Assembly (NCBI GenBank): GCA_002439285.1
Contig: DJTQ01000026.1
Coordinates: 1 to 5,286, forward strand
Direction of reading: 5' to 3'
Length of the DNA stretch: 5,286 nucleotides
Origin: Paenibacillaceae bacterium UBA6304
Lineage (GTDB): Bacteria; Bacillota; Bacilli; Paenibacillales; Paenibacillaceae
The notes beneath the pieces were generated by a model, which worked only from the letters and a program-made list of their open reading frames with translations, searched no databases and was not told where the DNA came from. This document shows, one piece after another, positions 1-5,236 of this stretch. A program made the translations under genes and the position numbers. Each line of letters starts with the position of its first letter. The first letter of the stretch is position 1.

Positions 1-378
1 TTCATCAGCTATATGAAATAGTTGCTCCGCCATCGCCCGTGACAATTTCTGATGCAGAATCCGGGGATACGTCTCTTCCTCGTCCAGAACTTCAATGCCG
101 ATCTCCTTGGCCGTTTCAAGCATTTGGCGCACAGGAATGACGTTGCTGATATCGTGCAGAAGCGCAGCCTGTTCCGCTTTTTGCGGATCGGTCTCATAAA
201 GCCGGGCGATGCGTACCGCATGGCTCGTCACCTTCAGGGTATGGTCCCATGTCTCGTTATCTTGATGCAACTTGAAGAACGTCCCGACATCCTGTAGCAA
301 ACTGCCCGACGTCTCAAAACCAGCTGCATACTTATCAAGCTCGGATTCTTTCAGAGGCCCGTTTAAATTCCCCATCAT
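1..378 (-). CDS. HD-domain phosphohydrolase, YqeK-like (C-terminus cut by window edge)
   Basis: The first 126 residues are in the window and the gene continues past base 1. Visible HD-domain landmarks are H46 in a WDHT motif, the HD doublet H75-D76 in LLHDIS, and H109 in ILHQKLSRA. The spacing and surroundings (aromatic-x-H-T-L-x-V near the N-terminus, AALLHD, then LEL-like helix and a second LLH motif) resemble the YqeK family of metal-dependent hydrolases, some of which split diadenosine tetraphosphate. The exact substrate here is inference: the usual HDxAK after the doublet is replaced by HDISN. The start is the first of two adjacent ATG codons; AGGAG at 384-388 sits 5 nt upstream of it (8 nt from the second). 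That first ATG overlaps the stop of the preceding methyltransferase as ATGA, indicating translational coupling and last position in the visible operon. It could equally be a generic HD hydrolase. Confidence 0.8.
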   Translation of the reverse strand, partial: MMGNLNGPLKESELDKYAAGFETSGSLLQDVGTFFKLHQDNETWDHTLKVTSHAVRIARLYETDPQKAEQAALLHDISNVIPVRQMLETAKEIGIEVLDEEETYPRILHQKLSRAMAEQLFHIADE

Positions 379-1205
379 ACCAACTCCTGTTCTGATTCCG
401 GTTTCTTTTGCGCAATAATCAATAAATGCTCCGTGGCGTCCCGGTATTGTGGGGCTTCGCTCGTCTCACTGGCCGCTTGGACCAGATGATCGTATACCTG
501 CCGGTCTTCGCTGTAATGCCGGGTTACCTCGGCTCTCATTCCAGCCAGGAAGCTCTCTGCCCCTGCATAAGAAAGGATGTCAAACCCGCCAAGCTCTATT
601 TCCTCCAGCGCTCTAGCCGGAATCGAGAAGTAACTTTCGGTAAACCCCTGATTCTCATCCAGGGCTTGTTCCTGCAAATACATATAAATATATTCCGGGT
701 CACGATAGGAATCACTAAATTCCGTAACTCCTGCCTTCAGAGCACCCCAGGAATTGAGATAGGAAAACATGGCGATCCCGCCCGGTTTCAACACCCTAAA
801 GACGTTGCGGATGAGGTCGATTCGCTCCTGTCTATCTTGCACATGGTATAGCGGACCCAAGGCAAGAACACCGTCGTAGCTTTCTGTATCCAAAACGTGC
901 AGATTCCTTGCATCCTCACATATGTAAGCTTCTGCCTCCAGTCCGAGCTCCCCGATCCTTTGCTCCGCTAAGGCAAGTTCATTTGCGGACAAATCTAGCA
1001 ATGTAACCTGATATCCCTGTTGAAGCAGTTCTATCGCGTAACGCCCCGGACCGGAACCTATATCGCAAATATGCCCTGAATCCGGTAAATATCTGTCCAT
1101 CAGCCGCAAAGTTGACAGCCACTCCACTATGCTGTATGGATCGTTTAACCGATCCCACTCCTGCTCAGCATGGTTATTGTAATAGTCCCTAACAATTTGA
1201 CTCAC
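375..1205 (-). CDS. Class I SAM-dependent methyltransferase (third in window)
   Basis: A 276-residue Rossmann-fold methyltransferase. Motif I is DIGSGPGRY at residues 48-56, the acidic end of strand 2 is D71 in TLLDLS, D98-A99 marks the adenine-binding loop, GPLYHV lies at 117-122 and LKPGG at 139-143. The N-terminal YYNNHAEQEWDRL and a segment of about 130 residues after the core probably form the substrate cap, but the acceptor is not evident. The reading frame extends to an ATG at 1223, but the GTG at 1205 is the better start: it overlaps the stop of the upstream phosphatase as GTGA, GGAAGGTG (1213-1220) lies 7 nt before it, and it opens directly into MSQIVRDYYNN. The gene ends in an ATGA overlap with the HD-hydrolase gene. 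The three are almost certainly one transcript. The methyltransferase assignment is secure; any named substrate would be a guess. Confidence 0.93.
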   Translation of the reverse strand: MSQIVRDYYNNHAEQEWDRLNDPYSIVEWLSTLRLMDRYLPDSGHICDIGSGPGRYAIELLQQGYQVTLLDLSANELALAEQRIGELGLEAEAYICEDARNLHVLDTESYDGVLALGPLYHVQDRQERIDLIRNVFRVLKPGGIAMFSYLNSWGALKAGVTEFSDSYRDPEYIYMYLQEQALDENQGFTESYFSIPARALEEIELGGFDILSYAGAESFLAGMRAEVTRHYSEDRQVYDHLVQAASETSEAPQYRDATEHLLIIAQKKPESEQELV

Positions 1206-1771
1206 GACCGAACACCTTCCCATTCTCTCGATACTTGTCCTAAGGCGGTACCCTCAAAGTGAACCCCGTAAATATCCGGCATGGTTGTCGATTTCCAAAA
1301 TTCGAAGCCATACTTTGGATCGAAGGCATGCAACATTAAGGTCATGATATCTCCATGAGTTCCGATCACGAGAGTCTTTCCCTCATATTGAACCAACAGA
1401 GACAATAACACCTGGACGGCCCTTGCTGCAGCTTGTGAGCTGGATTCTCCCTCCGGAAAAGAAAAATCGGGATAGTCATACACTTTCCGCTTTGCATCGA
1501 CAAAGCTCAAAGGCTCAAACTGCCCGATATTTCGTTCCCTTAAGTCTTCAAAATATTCAATCGTCTTCCCGTTCCAATCCGCCAACTCTTGAATAGTATC
1601 GACGGACCTCGCATATGGGCTGGACACAAAAACGTCCACAGTCTCCCGCTGAAGCAATTCCTTGATCTTCTTGGCATCACGTGCTCCCTGCTCCGAAAGC
1701 CCTCTTGATCTTTCCAGCCCTTCTACAAAGACCGATTCGGCATGCCTGATAAAATAAACGATCGTCTCCAA
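1202..1771 (-). CDS. Histidine phosphatase family protein (phosphoglycerate mutase-like)
   Basis: A 189-residue branch-1 histidine phosphatase. The catalytic set is complete: R9-H10 in IRHAES (H10 the phospho-acceptor), R55 in SSPYAR, E109 in PEGES as probable proton donor, and H139 in GTHGD. Members hydrolyse phosphate monoesters of small molecules; true glycolytic mutases are longer, so a phosphatase role is more likely, with substrate unknown. Start choice: the frame is open up to 1840, but that would overlap the upstream GNAT gene and add residues not typical of the family. The TTG at 1771 has GGTGAG (1778-1783) six bases upstream and gives the usual short lead-in (METIVYFIRH). A GTG at 1801 is possible but has no Shine-Dalgarno. 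The gene follows the GNAT gene by 31 bases and its stop overlaps the next methyltransferase start as GTGA. Confidence 0.9.
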   Translation of the reverse strand: METIVYFIRHAESVFVEGLERSRGLSEQGARDAKKIKELLQRETVDVFVSSPYARSVDTIQELADWNGKTIEYFEDLRERNIGQFEPLSFVDAKRKVYDYPDFSFPEGESSSQAAARAVQVLLSLLVQYEGKTLVIGTHGDIMTLMLHAFDPKYGFEFWKSTTMPDIYGVHFEGTALGQVSREWEGVRS

Positions 1772-1777
1772 AATAAG

Positions 1778-1783
1778 CTCACC
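1778..1783 (-). promoter_or_regulatory. Ribosome binding site that decides a TTG start
   Basis: GGTGAG on the minus strand lies 6 nt upstream of the TTG at 1771. It is the only Shine-Dalgarno-like element near the candidate starts of the histidine phosphatase and supports TTG over the GTG at 1801 or the more distant ATG at 1840. Confidence 0.6.
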
Positions 1784-1802
1784 CTGTTCAAATGAATTCA
1801 CT

Positions 1803-2363
1803 TCAAACTGAATCGAGCAGCAGCCCCATGCCAATGACATCTACATATTTCCCATCCTGCAGTTTGATTTGTTTGCGCATCAGGCTTTCTTGTACAAAAC
1901 CCATTTTACGATATAGTTCGATTGCCTTGCTGTTATTGGCAAATACCTCGAGGCTGATTTTTTCGATATGGTGGTGTTTTTCCGCCCAATCAATGAGGGC
2001 TTGAAGCAGCGCTTTTCCGATGCCGCCTCCCTGGTAGTCGCTGCGTACGCTCATGCCGAAATATCCGGTATGGGCGATCCTTTGTTTGTCTCCGCTATGG
2101 AAATCAAGAAACCCGACTACCTTTCCATGCTCCTCAGCAATTAAGATCAGGCTGCTTTCTTTGTTCAAAGTTTCTTCAATCCATTCCCGCTCCATTTCGA
2201 CCGTCATATCAAATTCTTCGGGTATGGTCAGCAAAAAGGATTCGGCAGAAAGGATCGCCCGATTATAAGTCAGAATCCTTTCGGCATCCCCACCGGCAGC
2301 CGTTCTGATCTCAATGATTTGATTGTACTTATCCACGATTTTGATAGGTTCAAACCATCCCAT
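1803..2363 (-). CDS. GNAT family N-acetyltransferase (canonical)
   Basis: A 186-residue Gcn5-related N-acetyltransferase that should transfer an acetyl group from acetyl-CoA to an amine. The pyrophosphate-binding motif A is intact at residues 103-116 (GMSVRSDYQGGGIG, with Q111-x-x-G114-x-G116). It is followed by the motif B region LEVFANNSKAIELYRKMGF at 138-156, where Y151 is the usual general-acid tyrosine. The N-terminal residues 16-60, IEIRTA onward, match the common RimI/YhhY-like layout, and the protein ends in the expected strand (DVIGMGLLL). The substrate cannot be read from sequence; candidates are small-molecule amines, antibiotics or protein N-termini. GGGAG at 2370-2374 lies 6 nt before the ATG. 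The gene starts 28 bases after the stop of another GNAT gene and is probably cotranscribed with it; the two share little sequence beyond the fold, so they are not a recent tandem duplication. Confidence 0.93.
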   Translation of the reverse strand: MGWFEPIKIVDKYNQIIEIRTAAGGDAERILTYNRAILSAESFLLTIPEEFDMTVEMEREWIEETLNKESSLILIAEEHGKVVGFLDFHSGDKQRIAHTGYFGMSVRSDYQGGGIGKALLQALIDWAEKHHHIEKISLEVFANNSKAIELYRKMGFVQESLMRKQIKLQDGKYVDVIGMGLLLDSV

Positions 2364-2391
2364 AAATATCTCCCTTTCTGCGCGGAAATTA

Positions 2392-2913
2392 TTATTGAAT
2401 TTTTACCCCGGTTACGGAGAAAGTTTGAGATAATATCTCGTGTTCTCCGGGAAGCCCGTCGATTTCAATCGAGGTTTGTAGTTCGGTAAACCGGATATTC
2501 CAGTCAGCGTACAATCTTTTCCAGAAACGAACGGCTGGTTGATTATTAGCAAGCTGCTCCACATGATAGGTTCCCGGGTGCATCCGGAATACTTCACTTA
2601 CCGCCTCCGACGCCAAGTTCCGCCCCCTGAATTTTTTCAGCAGGAAAAGCTCCTGAATCGAAAACTCCGCTCCCTCGGGTGTATAGGGGGGCGAACATAC
2701 CAGAACGAATCCGGCAATCCGGTCATCGGCCGAAATCAGATAAGGATGCAGCGCCTGCTTCTCCAAGTATAGATGGTTATTACCGAGAACAAATCTTCCG
2801 TCTTCCTGAACATCTTCTCCCGTATAGGAGGATAATTCATATAAGTATAAATTATAGAGATTGGAGAACAATTCTAGCTCACTATTAGAAATTGTAGATA
2901 GTCGAATGCTCAT
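2392..2913 (-). CDS. GNAT family acetyltransferase with degenerate motif A
   Basis: A 173-residue protein with a recognisable GNAT core: beta strand plus acetyl-CoA motif at residues 88-105 (ELFLLKKFRGRNLASEAV) and a motif B region at 118-135 (VEQLANNQPAVRFWKRLY) with the typical N-x-x-A-x-x-F-W pattern. The N-terminal LYNLYLYELSSYTGEDVQEDG resembles the predicted-acetyltransferase group COG5628, by recall rather than by search. In the RGxGx(G/A) loop the middle glycine is replaced by N99 (R96-G97-R98-N99-L100-A101), which may alter CoA binding. The start is firm: AAGGAGG at 2919-2925 lies 5 nt upstream of the ATG, the strongest ribosome site in the window. This is the first gene of the downstream block, preceded by a candidate promoter and by a terminator that closes the previous block. 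The substrate is unknown. Confidence 0.87.
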   Translation of the reverse strand: MSIRLSTISNSELELFSNLYNLYLYELSSYTGEDVQEDGRFVLGNNHLYLEKQALHPYLISADDRIAGFVLVCSPPYTPEGAEFSIQELFLLKKFRGRNLASEAVSEVFRMHPGTYHVEQLANNQPAVRFWKRLYADWNIRFTELQTSIEIDGLPGEHEILSQTFSVTGVKIQ

Positions 2914-2918
2914 GTTAT

Positions 2919-2925
2919 CCTCCTT
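2919..2925 (-). promoter_or_regulatory. Very strong ribosome binding site
   Basis: AAGGAGG on the minus strand is a full match to the 16S anti-Shine-Dalgarno core, spaced 5 nt from the ATG at 2913. It fixes the start of the first GNAT gene and predicts high translation of the operon leader gene. Confidence 0.85.
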
Positions 2926-2947
2926 GGCGACAATTATTAAATTCGAA

Positions 2948-2975
2948 AATTTACCTGCCGGGTTTTATTTATCAA
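2948..2975 (-). promoter_or_regulatory. Candidate sigma-A promoter for the five-gene downstream block
   Basis: On the minus strand TTGATA (2975-2970) is a good -35 (5 of 6 to TTGACA) and TAAATT (2953-2948) a weak -10 (4 of 6), separated by 16 bases. An A+T-rich stretch including TTTAATAAT follows before the ribosome site, and an alternative -10 there cannot be excluded. The position fits: it lies just after the terminator at 3033-3092 and upstream of the first GNAT gene. It is a sequence-match inference only. Confidence 0.35.
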
Positions 2976-3032
2976 GACCATATCCTGTATCCGGCTTGAA
3001 TACAAGAGATTTTTTTGATACAAAGAACTCGA

Positions 3033-3092
3033 CGAAAAAACCGCCCTGGACAAAGGAAAGGCAATGCCTCTCCCGCCACCGGCGGTTTTTCG
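3033..3092 (-). terminator. Intrinsic terminator with nested hairpin, possibly bidirectional
   Basis: Read on the minus strand, the outer arms are CGAAAAACCGCC (3092-3081) and GGCGGTTTTTTCG (3045-3033), so a GC stem is flanked by an A-tract and ends in six T residues. The large loop holds a second 8-bp hairpin, GGAGAGGC-ATT-GCCTTTCC (3073-3055). On the plus strand a compact hairpin CCGCC-ACC-GGCGG (3073-3085) is followed by TTTTT, so it may stop transcription from that side too. It lies in the gap of about 316 bases between the small membrane protein and the first GNAT gene and probably ends the upstream transcript. Confidence 0.68.
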
Positions 3093-3093
3093 C

Positions 3094-3224
3094 TTAATAC
3101 TGCGAAGACCCTTTCTCCTTGGCCTCCCTATATTTCATCCCGGCGCCAGCCAAGACTGATACATGATTGAGTTCAAGAGAGCTCCGAACCGATTCGACTG
3201 GATCTCGAACACCGCAACGTACAT
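3094..3224 (-). other. Two tiny overlapping open frames, possible decayed gene tail
   Basis: This stretch follows the membrane protein gene. A 29-codon frame runs from ATG at 3224 to TGA at 3135 (begins MYVAVFEIQSNRFGALL, ends MYQSWLAPG). A 14-codon frame, MKYREAKEKGSSQY, runs from ATG at 3138 to TAA at 3094 and overlaps it as ATGA. The second stop ends directly before the terminator stem. The first frame is open, without a start, back to about 3299 inside the membrane protein gene. Neither ATG has a Shine-Dalgarno sequence and I recognise no family. It may be the remnant of a frameshifted C-terminus, a pair of small peptides, or chance open frame in an untranslated 3' region. A possible stem CTTGGC/GCCAAG (3118-3123 with 3149-3154) lies inside. 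Confidence 0.25.
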
Positions 3225-3229
3225 TTGGT

Positions 3230-3577
3230 TCAATTGCGATATAGCAAAGATTGAATAAATACAGCCATGAGAATAATCAGCAACCCCAAAATCAAAGCTT
3301 TAAAGTAACTTTTCAGAAGAACGACGAATTTCGTCTTTTCATTAGTAATCACAAAGTGACCTGAGATCCAGACAAGAACCATGGAAACCAGCGAAAAAAT
3401 GGATGAGAAACGAAGCAACTTGAACAGATACATCCTTAGCGGAAGCTCAGCTGTTTCTTTAAAGGAGCCCACATGCCGTATGACTTCAGTATCTTTCAAA
3501 AAGACAATTCCGATTAACAGGCCAATCAAAAAACCGTAGACTCCGCTTTTTACGATCCTCTTCTCCAAAGTAGCCAT
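3230..3577 (-). CDS. Small three-helix membrane protein of unknown function
   Basis: A protein of up to 115 residues that I do not recognise. Three hydrophobic segments suitable for membrane helices are visible at about residues 12-27 (VYGFLIGLLIGIVFL), 56-74 and 92-111. Short basic stretches (EKRIVK, NEKTK) lie between or before them and there is no signal-peptide cleavage site. This predicts a small integral inner-membrane protein. Start is uncertain: the ATG at 3577 has GGAGG (3579-3583) only one base upstream, too close for normal initiation. The TTG at 3568, three codons later, would be 10 nt from the same GGAGG and would give a 112-residue product. A 5-codon mini-ORF ends 8 nt before the ATG, so reinitiation is a further possibility. 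It follows a methyltransferase by 48 bases and is probably the last full gene of the upstream transcript. No link to the methyltransferase chemistry is evident. Confidence 0.75.
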   Translation of the reverse strand: MATLEKRIVKSGVYGFLIGLLIGIVFLKDTEVIRHVGSFKETAELPLRMYLFKLLRFSSIFSLVSMVLVWISGHFVITNEKTKFVVLLKSYFKALILGLLIILMAVFIQSLLYRN

Positions 3578-3585
3578 ACCTCCGA

Positions 3586-3603
3586 TTACTGTTTGTTATC
3601 CAT
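3586..3603 (-). CDS. Possible 5-codon mini-ORF (MDNKQ) ahead of membrane protein gene
   Basis: On the minus strand AAGGAG (3610-3615) is placed 6 nt before ATG GAT AAC AAA CAG TAA. This is an ideal ribosome site for a frame that stops after five codons. Its stop is 8 nt before the annotated ATG of the membrane protein and its frame differs from that gene, so it cannot simply be an N-terminal extension without a frameshift. It may be a leader peptide that feeds ribosomes to the next gene, or the original start of the membrane protein gene left behind by an indel. Translation is not proven. Confidence 0.35.
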   Translation of the reverse strand: MDNKQ

Positions 3604-3625
3604 CTCTTTCTCCTTCTATAAAACC

Positions 3626-4402
3626 TTACAGCTTTTCGGCGACAACGATAAAGCTCTTAGGGATGCCCGCATCGAACACTTCCGATGACAGATTGGGCAG
3701 CTCCTTCAATTCCTTAATAAATAGTCCGGTACTCGCGATCGAAGTGATTACTTCTCCCAGAGTCCAGTATCTTTGGTAAACCTTCTTGGCGGAATCCTCA
3801 TCACTGTATTTCGAATAAGCCACCTCGCGCTCAACGAGCGTATCGTCAAAGTAGTTGCCGGTTACTTTATGCTTTCTAATGTTTGCGGTAGTACCTCTTG
3901 ATGAAATCAACTTCGTGCTTACCGGGTGGAAATCCTGCAGAACAAAACGTCCTCCCGGTTTTAATAACTTAGCAACCACCTCAAACAGCGGATGAAGATC
4001 CAAGAAATAATGGAGAACTCCCTTCTCCATGAACACGATATCGTAATCTGATGTGAGTTCGTCCCGCGACAGCTGCATCACATCCGAAACGACATAGCGG
4101 ATTTGAGTGTGAGCCGCCTCCGCCAGTTCTTTCGCATATTTTTCGTTATCAGCTGAAAAATCCACCACCGTGACGTTGGCCCCAAGCAACGATAAAGCTA
4201 CGGCTTTCATTCCATTGGAACCGAGTAAATTCATCATTTTCTTGCCGGAAACTTCCCCAAAATAGGGGTGGATTTCGCCGATTCTCTTTTGAGGGTTTAT
4301 CTGCAGTTTTTGCGCAGCTTCTTCCGGAGTTCCAAATCTCTTGATCCAGGCTTCGAAAGCCCCGTCATTCCATGCTTGCTTGTTCTTGTCGTTTGATTCC
4401 AT
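3626..4402 (-). CDS. Class I SAM-dependent methyltransferase (second in window)
   Basis: A 258-residue methyltransferase. The SAM-binding loop is the variant NLLGSNGMKAVAL at residues 58-70 rather than a DxGxGxG motif, followed by the strand-2 acid D81 in VTVVDFS, D107 in VVSDVMQL, the FMEKGVLHYF segment (124-133) and LLKPGG at 146-151. After the core, QDFHPVSTKL and YWTLGEVITSIASTGL (212-227) form the probable substrate-binding region. This NG-loop type is common among uncharacterised Bacillales methyltransferases whose N-terminus reads like NKQAWNDGAFEAW, present here at 7-19. The frame extends to a GTG at 4414, but GGAGG (4408-4412) lies 5 nt before the ATG at 4402 and lies within the extension, so ATG 4402 is the start. 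It follows the first methyltransferase by 79 bases, with possible promoter elements in that gap. The substrate is unknown. Confidence 0.93.
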   Translation of the reverse strand: MESNDKNKQAWNDGAFEAWIKRFGTPEEAAQKLQINPQKRIGEIHPYFGEVSGKKMMNLLGSNGMKAVALSLLGANVTVVDFSADNEKYAKELAEAAHTQIRYVVSDVMQLSRDELTSDYDIVFMEKGVLHYFLDLHPLFEVVAKLLKPGGRFVLQDFHPVSTKLISSRGTTANIRKHKVTGNYFDDTLVEREVAYSKYSDEDSAKKVYQRYWTLGEVITSIASTGLFIKELKELPNLSSEVFDAGIPKSFIVVAEKL

Positions 4403-4407
4403 GATGT

Positions 4408-4412
4408 CCTCC
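4408..4412 (-). promoter_or_regulatory. Ribosome binding site that decides the ATG start at 4402
   Basis: GGAGG on the minus strand with 5 nt to the ATG. Because the alternative GTG at 4414 overlaps this motif and has no ribosome site of its own, the shorter start is preferred. Confidence 0.75.
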
Positions 4413-4440
4413 ACTTTTATGTAGTCTCTATAATGATCCT

Positions 4441-4468
4441 ATTATTCGATATTCGATGCTCGGCTCAA
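4441..4468 (-). promoter_or_regulatory. Weak candidate promoter between the two upstream methyltransferases
   Basis: On the minus strand TTGAGC (4468-4463, 4 of 6 to the -35 consensus) is separated by 16 bases from AATAAT (4446-4441, 5 of 6 to the -10 consensus). The 79-base gap is longer than others in the window, which leaves room for an internal promoter. The spacer and -10 carry a perfect 7-base tandem repeat, ATCGAAT ATCGAAT (4457-4444). It is a low-confidence motif match. Confidence 0.25.
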
Positions 4469-4481
4469 TTCAAAGAAGACT

Positions 4482-5177
4482 TTACGTCCGCCACCAAATC
4501 CCCGTACACTCCGGTACGATGTTACTCTGCTCTTCTCTGATCCGTTCGCCGAGTTCCTCCCCAAAGAAGTCCCGGCATAGCTGTTCCGCCTGCTCTGCCG
4601 AATCAAATGCATAATCGGTCCTAATGGCTTTATGCTTAAATCCATATTTCTGTTCCAGCGCCTCGTAATAATTTTTTAAGTAATCAGGCGGTGCTGGTTC
4701 CGTATGACCGGTTCCTAAAGTCTCCAAAAGGATAAGTGTTCCCTTCGGTCTTAATATCCGCTCCATTTCCTTGATGACCTGATCTAAATTCCTCGCCCAA
4801 TCTTGATGATTGGAATTGCTTACATAACACACACTCCAGCCGGCCATAACGATGTCCATGCTCTCATCCTGAAGGGATGGAATATGTCTTAAATCCGATA
4901 CATTCGTTCTCCAGTTGGTTAACCCCATCTGATCCAGTTTGTTTGCAGTAACTTTAAGCATATCGGCAGCAAAGTCCACCGCTATGATGGTTTTTGCTTG
5001 AGAGGCCGCCATACAGGTTAATCTTCCCGTTCCTGCCCCGAGATCAGCAATATCTTTCTGATTAAAATCAACGATTTCCGCAAGAGCAGCAGGAATGTTA
5101 CCCTTATAATCCTCCTTCGAAACGAGCAGATCATAAGGGGTGGCTATGTATTCATAAATATCGTCATTTCTAAGCAA
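4482..5177 (-). CDS. Class I SAM-dependent methyltransferase (first in window)
   Basis: A 231-residue methyltransferase with canonical motif I ADLGAGTGRLT at residues 44-54, strand-2 acid D68 in IIAVDFAADML, D95 in NVSDLRHIP and the post-core strand ILRPKGTLILLETLG (141-155). In that last element the usual PGG is reduced to P-K-G. Residues 109-118 (IVMAGWSVCYV) line the region where substrate usually sits; the C-terminal EQSNIVPECTGIWWRT looks like a complete family tail, so the gene is not truncated. The substrate cannot be named. The start is TTG at 5177, with GGAGG (5185-5189) 7 nt upstream; no in-frame ATG exists near the N-terminus. It is the first complete gene of the upstream block. 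It shares only the fold with the other two methyltransferases, having a different motif I, length and cap, so this is not a tandem duplication. Confidence 0.93.
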   Translation of the reverse strand: MLRNDDIYEYIATPYDLLVSKEDYKGNIPAALAEIVDFNQKDIADLGAGTGRLTCMAASQAKTIIAVDFAADMLKVTANKLDQMGLTNWRTNVSDLRHIPSLQDESMDIVMAGWSVCYVSNSNHQDWARNLDQVIKEMERILRPKGTLILLETLGTGHTEPAPPDYLKNYYEALEQKYGFKHKAIRTDYAFDSAEQAEQLCRDFFGEELGERIREEQSNIVPECTGIWWRT

Positions 5178-5184
5178 GACAATT

Positions 5185-5189
5185 CCTCC
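5185..5189 (-). promoter_or_regulatory. Ribosome binding site that decides the TTG start at 5177
   Basis: GGAGG on the minus strand, 7 nt before TTG. It is the only good site near the beginning of the frame and justifies a non-ATG start. Confidence 0.7.
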
Positions 5190-5227
5190 GAACTACGTTA
5201 TGATATTTGGCTCGATCCGCCTCAGCA

Positions 5228-5233
5228 ATTATA
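5228..5233 (-). promoter_or_regulatory. Consensus -10 box upstream of the first methyltransferase
   Basis: A perfect TATAAT on the minus strand, about 50 bases upstream of the TTG start. No convincing -35 lies 16-18 bases further upstream and there is no TGn extension, so a promoter here would need an activator or is a chance match. Two copies of the 8-mer CGAGCCAA flank it (5250-5243 and 5214-5207). Confidence 0.25.
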
Positions 5234-5236
5234 CGA

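Noticed and set aside
52..297. 81-codon open frame on the plus strand
   Set aside because: It is antisense to the HD-domain gene, whose conserved H and HD residues identify the true coding strand.
426..851. 141-codon open frame on the plus strand
   Set aside because: It lies wholly antisense to the third methyltransferase, whose motifs are unambiguous; the translated product has no domain-like features.
1803..2913. Two adjacent GNAT genes as a tandem duplication
   Set aside because: The motifs A and B, N-termini and C-termini differ throughout; only the fold is shared.
2982..3021. Hairpin CTTGAATACAAG followed by T7 on the plus strand
   Set aside because: The stem is only about 4-5 bp and AT-rich, with no plus-strand gene to terminate; too weak to call a second terminator.
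2861..3097. 78-codon plus-strand frame across the promoter and terminator region
   Set aside because: It spans the terminator stem and the start of the GNAT gene in antisense, and its predicted protein has no recognisable character.
4442..4645. 67-codon minus-strand frame overlapping the 3' end of the first methyltransferase
   Set aside because: The methyltransferase frame continues intact to a natural tail and stop at 4482; this alternative frame is low-complexity, without a ribosome site, and is a shadow. I also considered it as evidence for a frameshift and found none.
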